NCBI GenBank assembly: GCA_019915135.1
Contig: JAHLMK010000021.1
Coordinates: 791,159 to 855,158 of the forward strand
Length of the DNA stretch: 64,000 nt
Reading direction: 5' to 3'
DNA from: Strobilurus pachycystidiatus
Lineage: Eukaryota; Basidiomycota; Agaricomycetes; Agaricales; Physalacriaceae
How positions within the stretch are numbered: the stretch's first letter is position 1; each line of letters begins with the position of its first letter. Below, in pieces: positions 47,026 through 58,600 of the stretch. Both the position numbers and the translations under genes were made by a program. The notes below the pieces were generated by a model. The model was given only the letters and a program-made list of their open reading frames with translations, searched no databases and was not told where the DNA came from.

Positions 47026-49271
47026 ATGGCGGAACTCATCGTCTCTCCAGATGGCGCAGAAGTGGTACTCGTCGCCGTAAACTCATTCGATGAACTGTAC
47101 CGCCAGAAGGGATCTTTCGTTGATAAACGGGTTTCTTGGAAGCAATCCACAGCATAGGGACAAAGCACTCGATTGTGCATTCCCCGCGACGCACAGGAAA
47201 ATCCTTGCTCCTCTCCATGGCTGCGTGAGTCTGCTTCTCCAGAGCTAATGATGGGACTAACCTTGGCCTAGGTCCTTCTTCGCCGACAAGTCGAACCATC
47301 CAAGATGGGTCAAATCAGACGCCACCTCTATCAACACTTCCGAGATACATTGATGAGGAATTTTGTAACTCACACTACCAAAAACATTTTGTTGCATCGA
47401 TCAATATGTCGGTGAGTCTGTTATATCATGTCTATGAGATTCTACTCATAACAGAACATACTCGAGTAGATGTGGCTCCCAGACCGGCACGCCTCCTGGA
47501 CCATGGACTCCTTGAGGTCCTCCCTATTGAATAAAATCAACGATATACGGGCAGCTGCTGGACTGGCCCTCGTCGCTGACGACAACAAATCATGTTTGGA
47601 CATGCATGCTGGCCTCCAGTTGTATCGTGACATCTATCGTTCTCTTGATAGATGAATACGATTTTACGTTAAATTTGCTGGACAAGCGCGAGTCAGTAGC
47701 ACAGGACAAGGAGGAGAAAGACTCTATCAAAGAAGTCAGTCGCTTCCTGACTCCTTCAGTTATCCCTAATCAATTCTGTTTTTTTCAGATGAGTGCCCTC
47801 ATACACTCCTTCTACCGAGGCCTCATCAAGGTACTGTCTCTGTTGACCTTCACACCGCGCAGAAATCCTCAAGTCTATACTTTTTTTCACTCCAGTCTGG
47901 CACCCCAGAGCTAACCATTGTCATGGGAATCATCTCCCATACCGACTCCGACAATACCAGTGGATGGACTGGTCCCTGTGATATCTTTACCCCCTGGAGC
48001 AAAGCAAAGGCAGTGGATGACCCTGCTACGCCTGGGGAGTCCAAAACTCATCTGGGAAAATACCTGGCATTCTCACCTTTCGAGGTACAGGCCCTCTACG
48101 CGAGTGTCCAGAACCCTCTTTCATTTTCCTTCAATGACCTCGAGGAGTGGTATGGTGGTTTTTACATTGACGGAGTAGACTCCAGAATGTTCCAACCCCG
48201 CTCGATTTGTGGCGCTCTCCGAGAACGATCTATCGACTTCCATTGGTCACGGGAAGGTGTGTTTATATCTATGATACTCGAAAAAAATCTCATAGGCATC
48301 TAGGCGGCATAAACGACAGCGTTGGGGACTCTATCGTCACCTCAGATGGTCTTGTTCGTACGGATGAAGACATATTCAGGACAGAATTTGTGCAATTACT
48401 ATCACGCAAACCGACATCGACATCGACACCCTCATCCTTTTGGGCTCCCGACTTTTCTTTGGGCTGTACCCTTGTAGCATTTGGGTATCTGACCGTCGTC
48501 AACCCCGGGCTACGGGGACAGCTTAGCTTTCAAGTACCTAATAAGGAAACTGAAGGCGCTCTTCGGGATTGGATCGTCAATGTGAGTTTCCGTTACCCTG
48601 TAGGTTTGATTGTAGGTTTATGGGACCCGCAGCTTGTTCGCAGGAGTCGACAGGGCTTGACCTCTGACAAAACGAAGAAGAGTCTTATAAAAGCCTTGAC
48701 AGATGGTGATCATTGTCTATTTACACGCGAACTTCACCAAATTTGGAACGGTATACCCATCATGAGCCGACCGACTGAGGATGATCGAGCTGAAATCACG
48801 TATCAAGTAAATAACTCTTTATACTCTCATACCTTCTCTTGACCAGTTCTCTCTTAGACCGGCCTTTTCATGTTACTATACGCTTTATTGCCAGCCGATC
48901 AGTTCCTCGTCACCATGGAGCAGCAAGGTGGGGATGGGCGCATCGATATCTCTCTGCAGGACTCCACAGGCAGGCGCAATATCATCCTGGAGCTGAAGGC
49001 GATCACGGATCGCGAGATTTTGAAACTGAGAGAGAGTAATCCCCAGAAGGCAAAGAAATGGCTCCTCGAGGCAGCTCAAAAGGCAATAGACCTAATAAAC
49101 GCAAAAAAATACTACATACATGCCCAGCCCGACGTCACTCACGAATACGGGGTCGGCTTTCTGGCGCACTGGATTGCCACAGCTTTTAGGATCAGGACGC
49201 GCTCCCAGACTTCTGAGGGGTCCGACCTACTCATACAAAGACTTCGACATCTACTCTATGGCTCCAAATGA
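47026..49271 (+). pseudogene. AAA-ATPase-like plus PD-(D/E)XK nuclease protein, 5' half broken
   Basis: The order of pieces follows the AAA-ATPase_like family (Pfam PF09820) with a C-terminal PDDEXK_9-type nuclease. ELYRQKGSFVDK is followed after a one-base shift (about 47122-47128) by HSIVHSPRRTGKSLLLSMAA, the Walker A segment with GK[ST]. At about 47640-47665 LLIDEYD is the Walker B-like motif, again in a shifted frame. Then come MSALIHSFYRGLIK, GTPELTIVMGII, FNDLEEWYGGFYIDG, FGYLTVVNPG and VPNKETEGAL. The last exon (48884-49271) carries DGRIDIS and IILELKA, the D and ExK of a PD-(D/E)XK site. At least three frame breaks in the 5' half argue for a pseudogene; the 3' half is clean. Biological role of the fungal family is unknown. 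Confidence 0.65.
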
Positions 49272-51590
49272 GCCATTCAATGCCGAAGCTGAGAAATCCG
49301 ATGCAGAGGGAGAGGAAATGAGCCCAGTCCCCGAGGTAGAGAGCGACGAATCGGACTGGGCCCGTCCGATGACCAGAAAGCGACGCCGTGTCACCTACAG
49401 CAGCGATGAGGAGAGTGTTGAGGGTGGCGCATTGAAGCATACTCGTACAGAGCAGTGAGGGTGGCGCATTGAAACATACTGTACGACGTCAAGTAGTAAA
49501 TATCTTTATTGTACAGTAGTTTCTTACGAAGGCATACTCTATTGGAGAAGTACGATTTTGGTTTACTTGGGGTTTACTGTGGGGTGACAGCGCGCTCAGC
49601 TTGAGAGATACTGGATATCCGTGTGAACGACGTCCTGTTCTGGGCTATAGAAGTTAGTTTTGCAACAGTGTGAAGATACTGACGTACATACGACTGGGCT
49701 CGTGAATCTCGTATACTGACCGCCTAGTGGTACACTGCAAACAAGGGAGTATGAAAGTTCACACACACGGCAGTCCAGCTAATCCACGTTACCGCGATCT
49801 GACCTGTTTTTAGAATTAAACTCCGATGTCAGAGCCGTTTGTGAGATTGGATCCGGCGTGTCCAGTCGCGTCTGGCAGTCGTCTGATAAGTGAGCGATAG
49901 GTTGGGCTGGGCTCAGCGCGTAAGCGCTTGAGCTCGGACGTTGGGTGTGCTCACCCGCTGGGCGGGTGGGATTCAGACACACTTGACGATTACTCACAGT
50001 CAGACGAGGGCCACACGGGCTGAGACACGTGGGGAGGGTGGGACGGTCAGAGAATATCTGGAATGTGATGATGTAGAAGAATGAATGAGTGGAGTAAGCC
50101 GAGCGAGGCTCGAGGCTTGTAGATGGATCAAAGGAGAAATTAGCAGCGTGGGAATCATCTCTCCTGCGCTTGCTTGACTGGACGTGGCGGATTGATCTCG
50201 CAAGCTCGATCATCCGCTCTACTAATGTAAAACTTGCCTTCGCACCCCAGTCGGCGACTTCGACAACCGTGATGGCGACGAGAGAGAGGGCGTTTGGAGA
50301 GCCTATTTTCTTCTCTTGCGGACACCTGTCTTACAGGTAGCTGACACCAGCTCCCCCCAGCGTCGCGACCGCTGTTGCCCAACTATCTATACGCGGAGAC
50401 CCCCGTGCTTCTAACGCCGTCCAGATCCTGTCGGTACGTGTACTCTGTCTTGGCTGGTTGCTCTGGAAGGTCCTGGCAAAGAGGATTGCGGCTGTTTTAG
50501 CCCCTCCCTAGCCTCTAGTTTTTTTGCTATGTCTGCCCTCTACTGACTGACCCTTCGCTTAAGGCCTTCACCCCCGTTTACAGATCTTCCGCCAGAGGTG
50601 GATGAGCCTGAATACCTCTTCACCTTTGCTGGTGCTACACTACACTTCCGCCTGCCGGCGCTACCCCTCCGATTGCGCCGCGAGAACCTCCCCCATCAGC
50701 TACTCCACTGTACCTCCGCCTGACCCATCTACCTCGCCTTCTAGGGCAATCGAACCCAAGCCGTTATAAGCTGTCAGTCGAAACCACCCGGGTTGCTTTC
50801 GGCGCGCATTCGCTTTTCAGACCCGCTCCGACCGTCAACGACTAGGTGCCTTCAGTGAATTGTAGACGTCGCGACAGGCGCACGTTTACTGCTGGCAAAT
50901 CCTTCCCGGCGCTGTATCATCTGTCAGCTCACCTCAGGCCTCCGCAACTTGAGCTATCAGTTAAGCCGCACAGGTCAGTCCTCAACCATATCTACCATTC
51001 TACATCCCATTCATCGACATTGCAGAGCGGTCATACCACGGCAACGGCAACATTCATGCCTCAGACCTCGATGAGCTGCTGGGCAGTTCCGCCCGACCAC
51101 GCACGCAGAGTTTCCATTTGTCATTCGTGCAGCCTGTCGCCCAAGAAGCAGGCCAAGTCGATCACTGCCCGCAGCGTTCAAAGGTGGGACCGCGCCGTTG
51201 TTGGCCCATAAAGATTTCCAGCCCTCAACGCCTTGGCAGATTCAATACACATGCCCCCCACTTCCCAAAGTGCAATCGATACTTCCGTCTCCGCTTCGCT
51301 CTCCGCCTCCTCTCAATGCATACCCTCCAGCCTGTATTCCTTCTCCAATCACAGCTGATCCGCAAGCCGTCCCCAAGGCAGCGGTCAAGGTTGCTGGACT
51401 TTGATCCGTCCATTCGCTATCCACTCTCGCACTCAATCGTGTTCATCGTTCTCACTCACTTCATATCCACTTTTACTCACACGTACTACTTTTTCGGGAC
51501 TTACGTTGCTTGCTTTAGTTACTTGCGCTGTCACTGGCGCCGCCGCCTCTCAACTCACTCCAGTCCCCATTGACGCCTTAGAAACTCCAA
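49272..51590. other. No gene recognised; short direct repeat near 49410-49480
   Basis: An acidic frame (ESDESDWARP) at 49272-49458 may be the shifted tail of the preceding pseudogene. GAGGGTGGCGCATTGAA is repeated at about 49420 and 49457. The remaining 2 kb have only domain-free frames. Confidence 0.4.
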
Positions 51591-51639
51591 TTGTATATTG
51601 ATTTAGTCAACGTTTTTGCCTTACCGTTGACATTTGGGG

Positions 51640-52588
51640 ACCTGGAGCTGGCTGATCCTACTTATCGACCGCTTCCAGAATTAACACAACTCGCCTGTTG
51701 TATATTCGCCCCCTATCTTAACCGACCATATCGTAAAAGATCCGCTTTCATGGACCGAATAGCGCGGTACATAGACCCTCCAGGAGTTCCTTTTCAAACC
51801 GATTTTGTGGTCGTTCTGGCGCCTTTCCTTGATGGCTTCACTTCCTACGGCAAAGCCATGTTCCCCCTCATACCCGGGCGCAAGGACTCTGACCGCATCA
51901 TGTTGGGACGCGATGTTCAATCGAAGGTGTTGATTTACGCGACCGGATATCGACAGGAATTCAAGTTCTTCGGCAAGGATAGTGGGTACCCTACACCTGG
52001 GGAAGCCAATGTGCGCAACGTTGTTCGACAGGACCAGGAAGATGTCGCGTTCATCGGGTTCGTAAGGCCCGGAGTGGGCGCTATACCGCCCATCGCTGAG
52101 ATGCAGGCGTTCTTTTGGATATCGCTGATCAAGGCGAAGGTGCGCAAGCCGCTCCCCCCACCACACTATCATCTCCTTGTGAAAGAGTCGTATCGTATCA
52201 AGTATGGGGTGGACCACTCTAAATATATGAGTACGCTTGCCAAGACATTGGCGCGGCACCGAGTCTCTGGGAGCTCTGGAGTGAGTATGGAGGGCACGTT
52301 CTGTTATGTTACTGGTTCGTCGAGTTGTTTCAATCTGTGGACACGTATCTAACCCTCTTGTCAAGCTTTGGTGCTGCTTACACCTCATTTTATCGTCTCG
52401 TCGGTCCCTACAAGTCTGCTACATCTCCGGACATCATCAAGACGGAGATATGGGACACCATTACGCGACGAGGATGGTCGGGGAATCTCATCCTGGGTGT
52501 CATTCCTATGGTCTTCTACTTGAGTATCATCACGGTTGCTTATCTTGCTGGATTAGTGTGGATTTTACTGGGAGGGAGCATTGAATAG
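51640..52588 (+). pseudogene. Flavin-containing monooxygenase fragment, 5'-truncated
   Basis: Reads the C-terminal half of an FMO-like protein: VLIYATGYRQEF is the FMO ATGY signature, followed by NVVRQDQEDVAFIGFVRPGV and PIAEMQAFFWISL. Near 52243 one base is missing (GCCAAGACATTGG where one more G is needed). Beyond it the frame continues as PSLWELWSEYGGHVL and then FYRLVGPYKS with a C-terminal membrane helix (MVFYLSIITVAYLAGLVWILL). The FAD-binding GxGxxG N-terminal half is absent upstream of 51640. Not functional as it stands. Confidence 0.7.
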
Positions 52589-52968
52589 ATCTAGATATAT
52601 TTATGTACTCAAGCTTGACTTGACATGAAAGTTTGAAGTTATGTAGACTCGCTACCAGCCGCTTGATCGCGCCGAACAGTCCGACGGCATGATGTTTGGC
52701 TATCAATTGTTTGACGTGTTTGGTTTGTTTGGTTGGGGTGGGGGTTCGGGCGATCTAGCGACTGGGATGGTTCGGCCTCCTTTTGGCAGGAGCGCCTTGA
52801 CCCAAGTTTGAACTTAGCGAAATTTCGCTCTAGGTGCCCGATCGCGTTTTCAGATTCTCAAATTATAGCTTCCTCACACAAAGTAGAGACAAAAAAATGC
52901 GAGAATATATTATAGTGCATGTGTATGAGATATAAACAGGTCCAAGAAGGAGAAAATTCAGCGAAAAT
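52589..52968. other. Spacer at the left side of the helicase gene
   Basis: Possible left boundary region of the helicase/DUF6589 pair. I found no inverted repeat matching 60424-60540. Confidence 0.35.
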
Positions 52969-55576
52969 TCAAGATGAGGGCGGATATTGTGATTGGGGTG
53001 GGGGTGCAGGTGGGTATGAGTAGGGATACACAGCTGAAAATGTCATAGATGGTGTCCGAGATGGTGTAGATGCTGGTGTGAGGTACCCTTGGGGTGGGTA
53101 TGGCGTGTGGGGATAGGGAGGGCCATAGTAATATCCGGGTTGGGTGTGGAAGTAGGCAGGATGTTGATGATATCCCGAGTGCATGCCAACAAAGTGAGTC
53201 GGCGTCGTCAGATACCGCGTCGAAGCAGCTGGGGTTGGTGTTGAAGGCAGGGTAGATGGTGGATGAGAGACAAGGCCTCGAGGCAGCGTCCCCATTTGGG
53301 CGCCGCCTTGTCCCCGCGATGTTGATGAACTCGGAGTCGATGGCCCTTGACTCCTTCCCACCACAACATCGGCGCTTAGTGTCCTAGTTCTGACCGCGGT
53401 CGACATCTGTCCCACTGACTGAGTAGGACCAACCTGTCCTGATCGAGGTCGCGTTGCCGCTCTGTTCGAATCCGGCGCATCCTCAGCAGGCCGTTTCTTG
53501 GTCGTCCTCGATTTCTTTGGCAGAGGAACAAATGGTATGGCCAAATCCTTCAGGTAACGGAAGAGCTCGTCGCCATACTCGGATAGCCACAACCATTGCC
53601 CCGCGAGAGCACGATCCAAAATGGCGCGCGTCTTGATTGACCCCACGGACGATAGCGTGTTAACAAGGTTGTCGCTCAAGATACCTTCGGCGGAGAATAG
53701 AGCGCGCGGAAAGTCGCGATTCTTGACAGTGGCACGCCATTCATTCAACGCGTCTTGTGCCAAACTTGACGGACTCCCTTTTTTAAGACCACCCCGACGG
53801 GACGGCGCCTTGTAATACCCTGGGCGCACGGCGTCGAGAAGCTCGGGACAGCAAAGGTCACAGCATGGGACAATGGGGTCTACCATCGGTGAGTAAAAGT
53901 TCAAGAAGCTCGACGGAAGACTCACTGATATCCTTGTTCTGGAAGACACCCCACGACGACACAGCCCGGTCTGAGCGAGCACCTTGATGCCCTCGTCCAC
54001 CTCGTTCGGATCAAGTTTCGGCTGGTCCTTGACAAGGACCGCATCGTCACGACCACCGGCATGAGACCCTCGTTTAACACCGCGCGCAATAGCTCGCGCC
54101 TTTGCGCCTCGTTTTGCAGCAGCGGGAGTGGGCTCCTTCTTTTTTCTTCCTCGTTTCTTCTTCTGATTGACTTCCTCAGGTGATTTTATTGCATTGAGAT
54201 CCTCGCTGTAGATCGATTTCTCGACGAGAAGCACGGCTCGACCCTTCGTACCAGCACCTCGTGCTGCTCGACCGGCTCGCTGAACAAAAGATGAAACAGA
54301 GCCGGGAAGCTTCCACTGGACGACAAGCTCGATATTGGGGATATTGCAGCCCTAAACGGCGGTGAGTTGATCCATCTATTCATTTACTGATGTGAAGACT
54401 GACCATCCCAGCAGCGTCGGTGCAGATCAGGACACGGATGACGCCCTCGCGTACTAGACGCATTGCCTCATTCCGATATGCCTGAGAGTAGGCGGCATTG
54501 AATGGACGAATGATCCCACTGTTGCGCAGATGCTCCGGCAATAGTTCAACCAGATGGTCCTCGATTTCGACACCGACCCCAATGTTATCGGCGTAAATCC
54601 AGGTGAGTGGGATCTCCGAGGCTTCCTTGATTTTTGGAGGGATGACGAAATCCAGGTCGACATATGTATTGAGCGGATGCTCTATCGCGCGAGCAATGAG
54701 GGAGACATTTGCCCTGTCGTTGCCGACATCAACGGAGACGTAGTTGGTCTTGTGGAATTGGAGCTTGTCTCGTACGTCGGCGCGTACCCTAGCGGCCAAA
54801 GTTGCTGACATTGCTACCACAGATGCGCCCTTCGGCAGGAATGAGCGAATTATACCCAATGTCCCGTATTTCTTGCGGAATTGTGCACCCCAGTGCGAAA
54901 CCACATGTGCCTCGTCGACGATAACGGATAGAATTCGTCGCGTGAAGGTGCTATTTCGAAGAACTTCATTCATGAATTTGTGGGATTGAAGCAACTCCGG
55001 TGAGATCAGAACCACTTGATATTGACCATCAACAATGTTCTGACTTCACGTTAGCTTGCGCGATGCAGGTATGCTCTTTGTTATGCACCTTGAGGGTCTC
55101 ATCGGAGCATCCGCCGTGGCTGCTATTGACGGCGACAGCTGTGATTTTGTAGTCTTTTTGGAACGACAAGACCTGGATATGTGTAAGTCCTGAAATGCAT
55201 AGAGTCATTCCAAGGCACTAACCTGTTCGTCTTGCAGTGTGATCAATGGCGAGACCATGATTGAGACGCGTCCTTTGGCCGATGGGTGAGCATGGGGTCC
55301 AGCAGCTATGCACGTCTTGCCCCAGCCCGTATATGCATGGACTTCTACATCGAGGCCCTTCAGCTGCGCCTTTATGGCCTTGGTTTGCCCTTCACGAGGT
55401 ACAGTGCTCCATTCCCATGTATCGCGTAGCGTGTCCTCAAACCCCTTTAGTTCGTTTTCGGTCAAGGGTGCGCGGAGCGGTGCGATATTGGCGGCGCTGA
55501 ATCGAGGACGTGGTTTCTTCTTTTTCTGAGCTGTTCCTTTTGGTGTAGGCCTAGCGGAGCGAGACGGTGGTGGCAT
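52969..55576 (-). CDS. RecQ-like ATP-dependent DNA helicase
   Basis: Exons 55223-55576, 55089-55172, 54404-55039, 52969-54351, 818 residues, phases consistent. N-terminal basic segment, then REGQTKAIKAQLKG (RecQ motif 0 region), Walker A AYTGWGKTCIA, VSPLITLQDEQ (motif Ia), SHGG, VVLISPELLQ, VDEAHVVSHWG (DEAH box plus the RecQ aromatic-rich loop), SATLAARV (motif III), WIYADN, FNAAYSQAYR, VLICTDAAGMG (motif V) and QRAGRAARG (motif VI). A Lys-rich linker follows, then CCDLCCPELLD, reminiscent of the RecQ zinc-binding cysteines, and a long Pro/Tyr-rich disordered tail. Core motifs are all present. Its start lies about 70 bp from the divergent DUF6589 gene, so the two probably share a promoter and a function. 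Confidence 0.85.
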
Positions 55577-55647
55577 GGGCAGTGATTGTAAGACACAAAA
55601 ATTGATATTTCCTTTTTTGGAATGCTAGCACGCTCTTGCCTTCTCTC
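55577..55647. promoter_or_regulatory. Bidirectional promoter region of helicase and DUF6589 genes
   Basis: Only 71 bp separate the two start codons (minus at 55576, plus at 55648). No TATA box stands out. Transcription of both genes must start within this gap or within the opposing coding regions, so coordinated expression is likely. This is inferred from spacing only. Confidence 0.5.
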
Positions 55648-58600
55648 ATGTCGAACCGTTATGCTGCCCTCAGTAGCGAGCTCTCTGACCTTCCTGACTC
55701 AAACAGTCCCCAAGCGAGCGAGGATGGCGAAGACTGGACGGACACAGACAGTTCCGACCCGGATGCTTCAGATGATTTTTACGAGTCAAAGGCTCCGCGC
55801 TCCTCGCCCACTCCTGCTGGATTTGGTCAATCTGACGACGGTCTCGGAAGTGATTTGACAGATCTTCCTTCCTCAGATGACGGGATACGGGTCGCCTCTA
55901 ACAGCAATCACCAGACACCACACGCACAAACCATTGGCCTAGCGCCTATATCCCAGTTTCTCCAGCATCTCGTTGGACGTCGACAGCCGCAACCTATAAA
56001 ACCAGTCGAGATTGACCTCCCGCCACTGAGTAGTGAGCCAGGTCTCTTGCCCACATCTCCCATTGTCGGTGATCCAGAAGAGCGGAAGCGCATCCGTCGC
56101 AAGAAGGGGCAGCGTAAACGGTTCCAGAAACAGAAGCTTGATCCTCCAGAGGCTCCACCATTACCTGCGTCTGCACATCCTCATGCATCCGTCTTCAAGA
56201 GCATCTTGGACCAACTAGCACGGCACCGTATCCCGTTCGGTGAACTCGTCTTCTATGTGTTTGACCCCATCTATAAACAGGGTTACACGAGCCGACCGTT
56301 CTTCCAGTCCGCCAGTGGAACCCTTCGGCTGCTAGACATATTTGGGCGTGCAAAGAAGGCTCGGGCTATTGTGTCGGAGTGGGCTTATCAGCGGACAGAA
56401 AACGCAGTCCGTCGAGAGGCGCGAAATGTTACCGAGTCAAAGGTCTTGCAGACCCAGAACATCGCGCTTGACCAGGACTTCTATCTTGGGTTTGATTTTG
56501 GACGTTTGAAGGAACGCTTACAATCTGTGGTACCGGTCACAGTGCGAGTTCTTACTGCACTCGCGACAAGTCCAAAACACGTCAAATCTTACACACCTCG
56601 GCGCCTGGCCAAGAAATCAAATGTGAGTTCCACCTTCAGCGAAGTACTGTTATACCAATAACAGTCATAGGTTATCTTTACAACGATACTTCAAAACCTC
56701 TCCAAGTTCAGCCAGAAGAATAACGTCTTCAAGAAGATTATCAGTGCATACTTGTATGCCACGGGCTCACAACGCCAACCAATAGAGATCATGGCGCACC
56801 TTGGTCTCTCGGAAAGCTACACTAGCCTTATCGACAAGAAGCGGACACGTAAACGAAGGCCAAAGAAGAAGAAGACAGCGCCGCGAGATGAAGCTGCTCT
56901 GGCAGAGAACATCACAATTGACGATGTGGAGGACATTACTATGGAGCCTTCAATTGTCGAGTCACGCCCAGGATCGCTTCGTTCACTTGCTAGTCATATG
57001 CATGGTGTCGCTCATGGGATTGCATCGACGGGCCTGTTTGGACTTTCATATGATAACATAAACTTGGTCTCGAAGGCTGCCGAACAGATTCTCGGGCGAA
57101 CAGGTATGGTCCTTCACATGCATCATAAGTATTGGGACTAATGGCATCTCAGATGCACAAGAGAATGGAACTTGTGCGACAATTTTTGTTCTCTGGGCAG
57201 CCGAACTCGACGACATGAAAGTGGCGGATCTTCGGAAAGCGTTCGACGAGGCACCAGGTCTTGGACTGACGGATATACTTCACACGGCCAACGAAGCTCT
57301 GTTTTTTCGCAAATGTCTGATCTATTGCATCCTCCGTATCATCATTAATCAGGGCGGAGAGGGATTTGCGCAGTTTCGAGATGAACTAGAGCAAAGCCAA
57401 CCTATATCCAACTTCAAGATTGAGGTTCACAAAACCCCGCTCTATCCTACGCCAGCATGGAAAATTGACGAATCAACTATTCTTGGAAATGCGGAACTGG
57501 TCGAGGAGGTATTCAAGTACCTTGGCCTTTACGGTAAACCAGAGTTCGACAAGTACGTTCGTATTCTGGCGGGAGACCAACTTTCGATTGCTCGGCTCCG
57601 TTCACTGGTCAATATCCGCGCGGGGCAAGAGGGCGGCTTTGACAGCTTCAGTTGGGGTGCATGGATGCCGGGCCTCTTTCACGGAAAGATCGCAGATACC
57701 CACGGTTTCTTCACCACACATTGGGGCAAACCGGGAACTGGTGGTCGCAATCCTGGCAGCCTCTGGTTCCACAACACTATTCTTCACCGACTTCCGATTA
57801 CGCTCACATCGCTCCCAACCTTTCGCACCTGCCGCGATTTGATCTTCACATCTCTATACGCCCGTATACTCAATGGTCTCCTTTTGGTATCCGGCCGCAG
57901 CGCGTTAGACACTTATGCCACACCGACAACTTCCTTCCAGGATCTCTACAAGCATGCGGAGCAGATATACGACCGCTTCACAGATACTGACCAGGTCTCA
58001 GTCCTTCGACAGGAACGCCGGCAGGCCGAGGAGGCTGGGAAGGATCCTGTGATGGAGAAGAAGGGAGACATGGTATACGAGAATGCTGTCCTTTTCTTAC
58101 GCGACGCATTGATCTCGCGTGAGTATTCGGATGCCATCAAGGCCGGTGATTCAGGAAGAGTACTCCTTGTCTTGAAGATCTGGGCACTGAGTTTTCGCGG
58201 GAATGGGCGAACCAAATATGCGTATGAGATGTTGAGCATCATTCACCATCTCACACATGTATGGCCTAAGCCTCTCTGGTATGCATTCTACTTGCTTTCC
58301 TTCGCAATTTGCTCACTCAATTTCCAGCTCTATTATATTGAACAACTGGTTATTAAATCCGACTGGTAATCCGAACTCTTTCGTCGAAGTGGACCTGATG
58401 CAAGAGCACATGAACTTCTGGATTAAGGTGTGCATGATTTACATAGAATTGTACTCAAACTCAGAGCATGCACTAGAATGGACTAGAATGCTTATCGCGC
58501 TCATGGTAGCAACGCCTCGTGGGACTGGCTCGAGATCATCGCACCTTGCGTAACTGTTCTCCGCCACCTCACGACAAGTCTCAACGGGCTTCTTGGAGCA

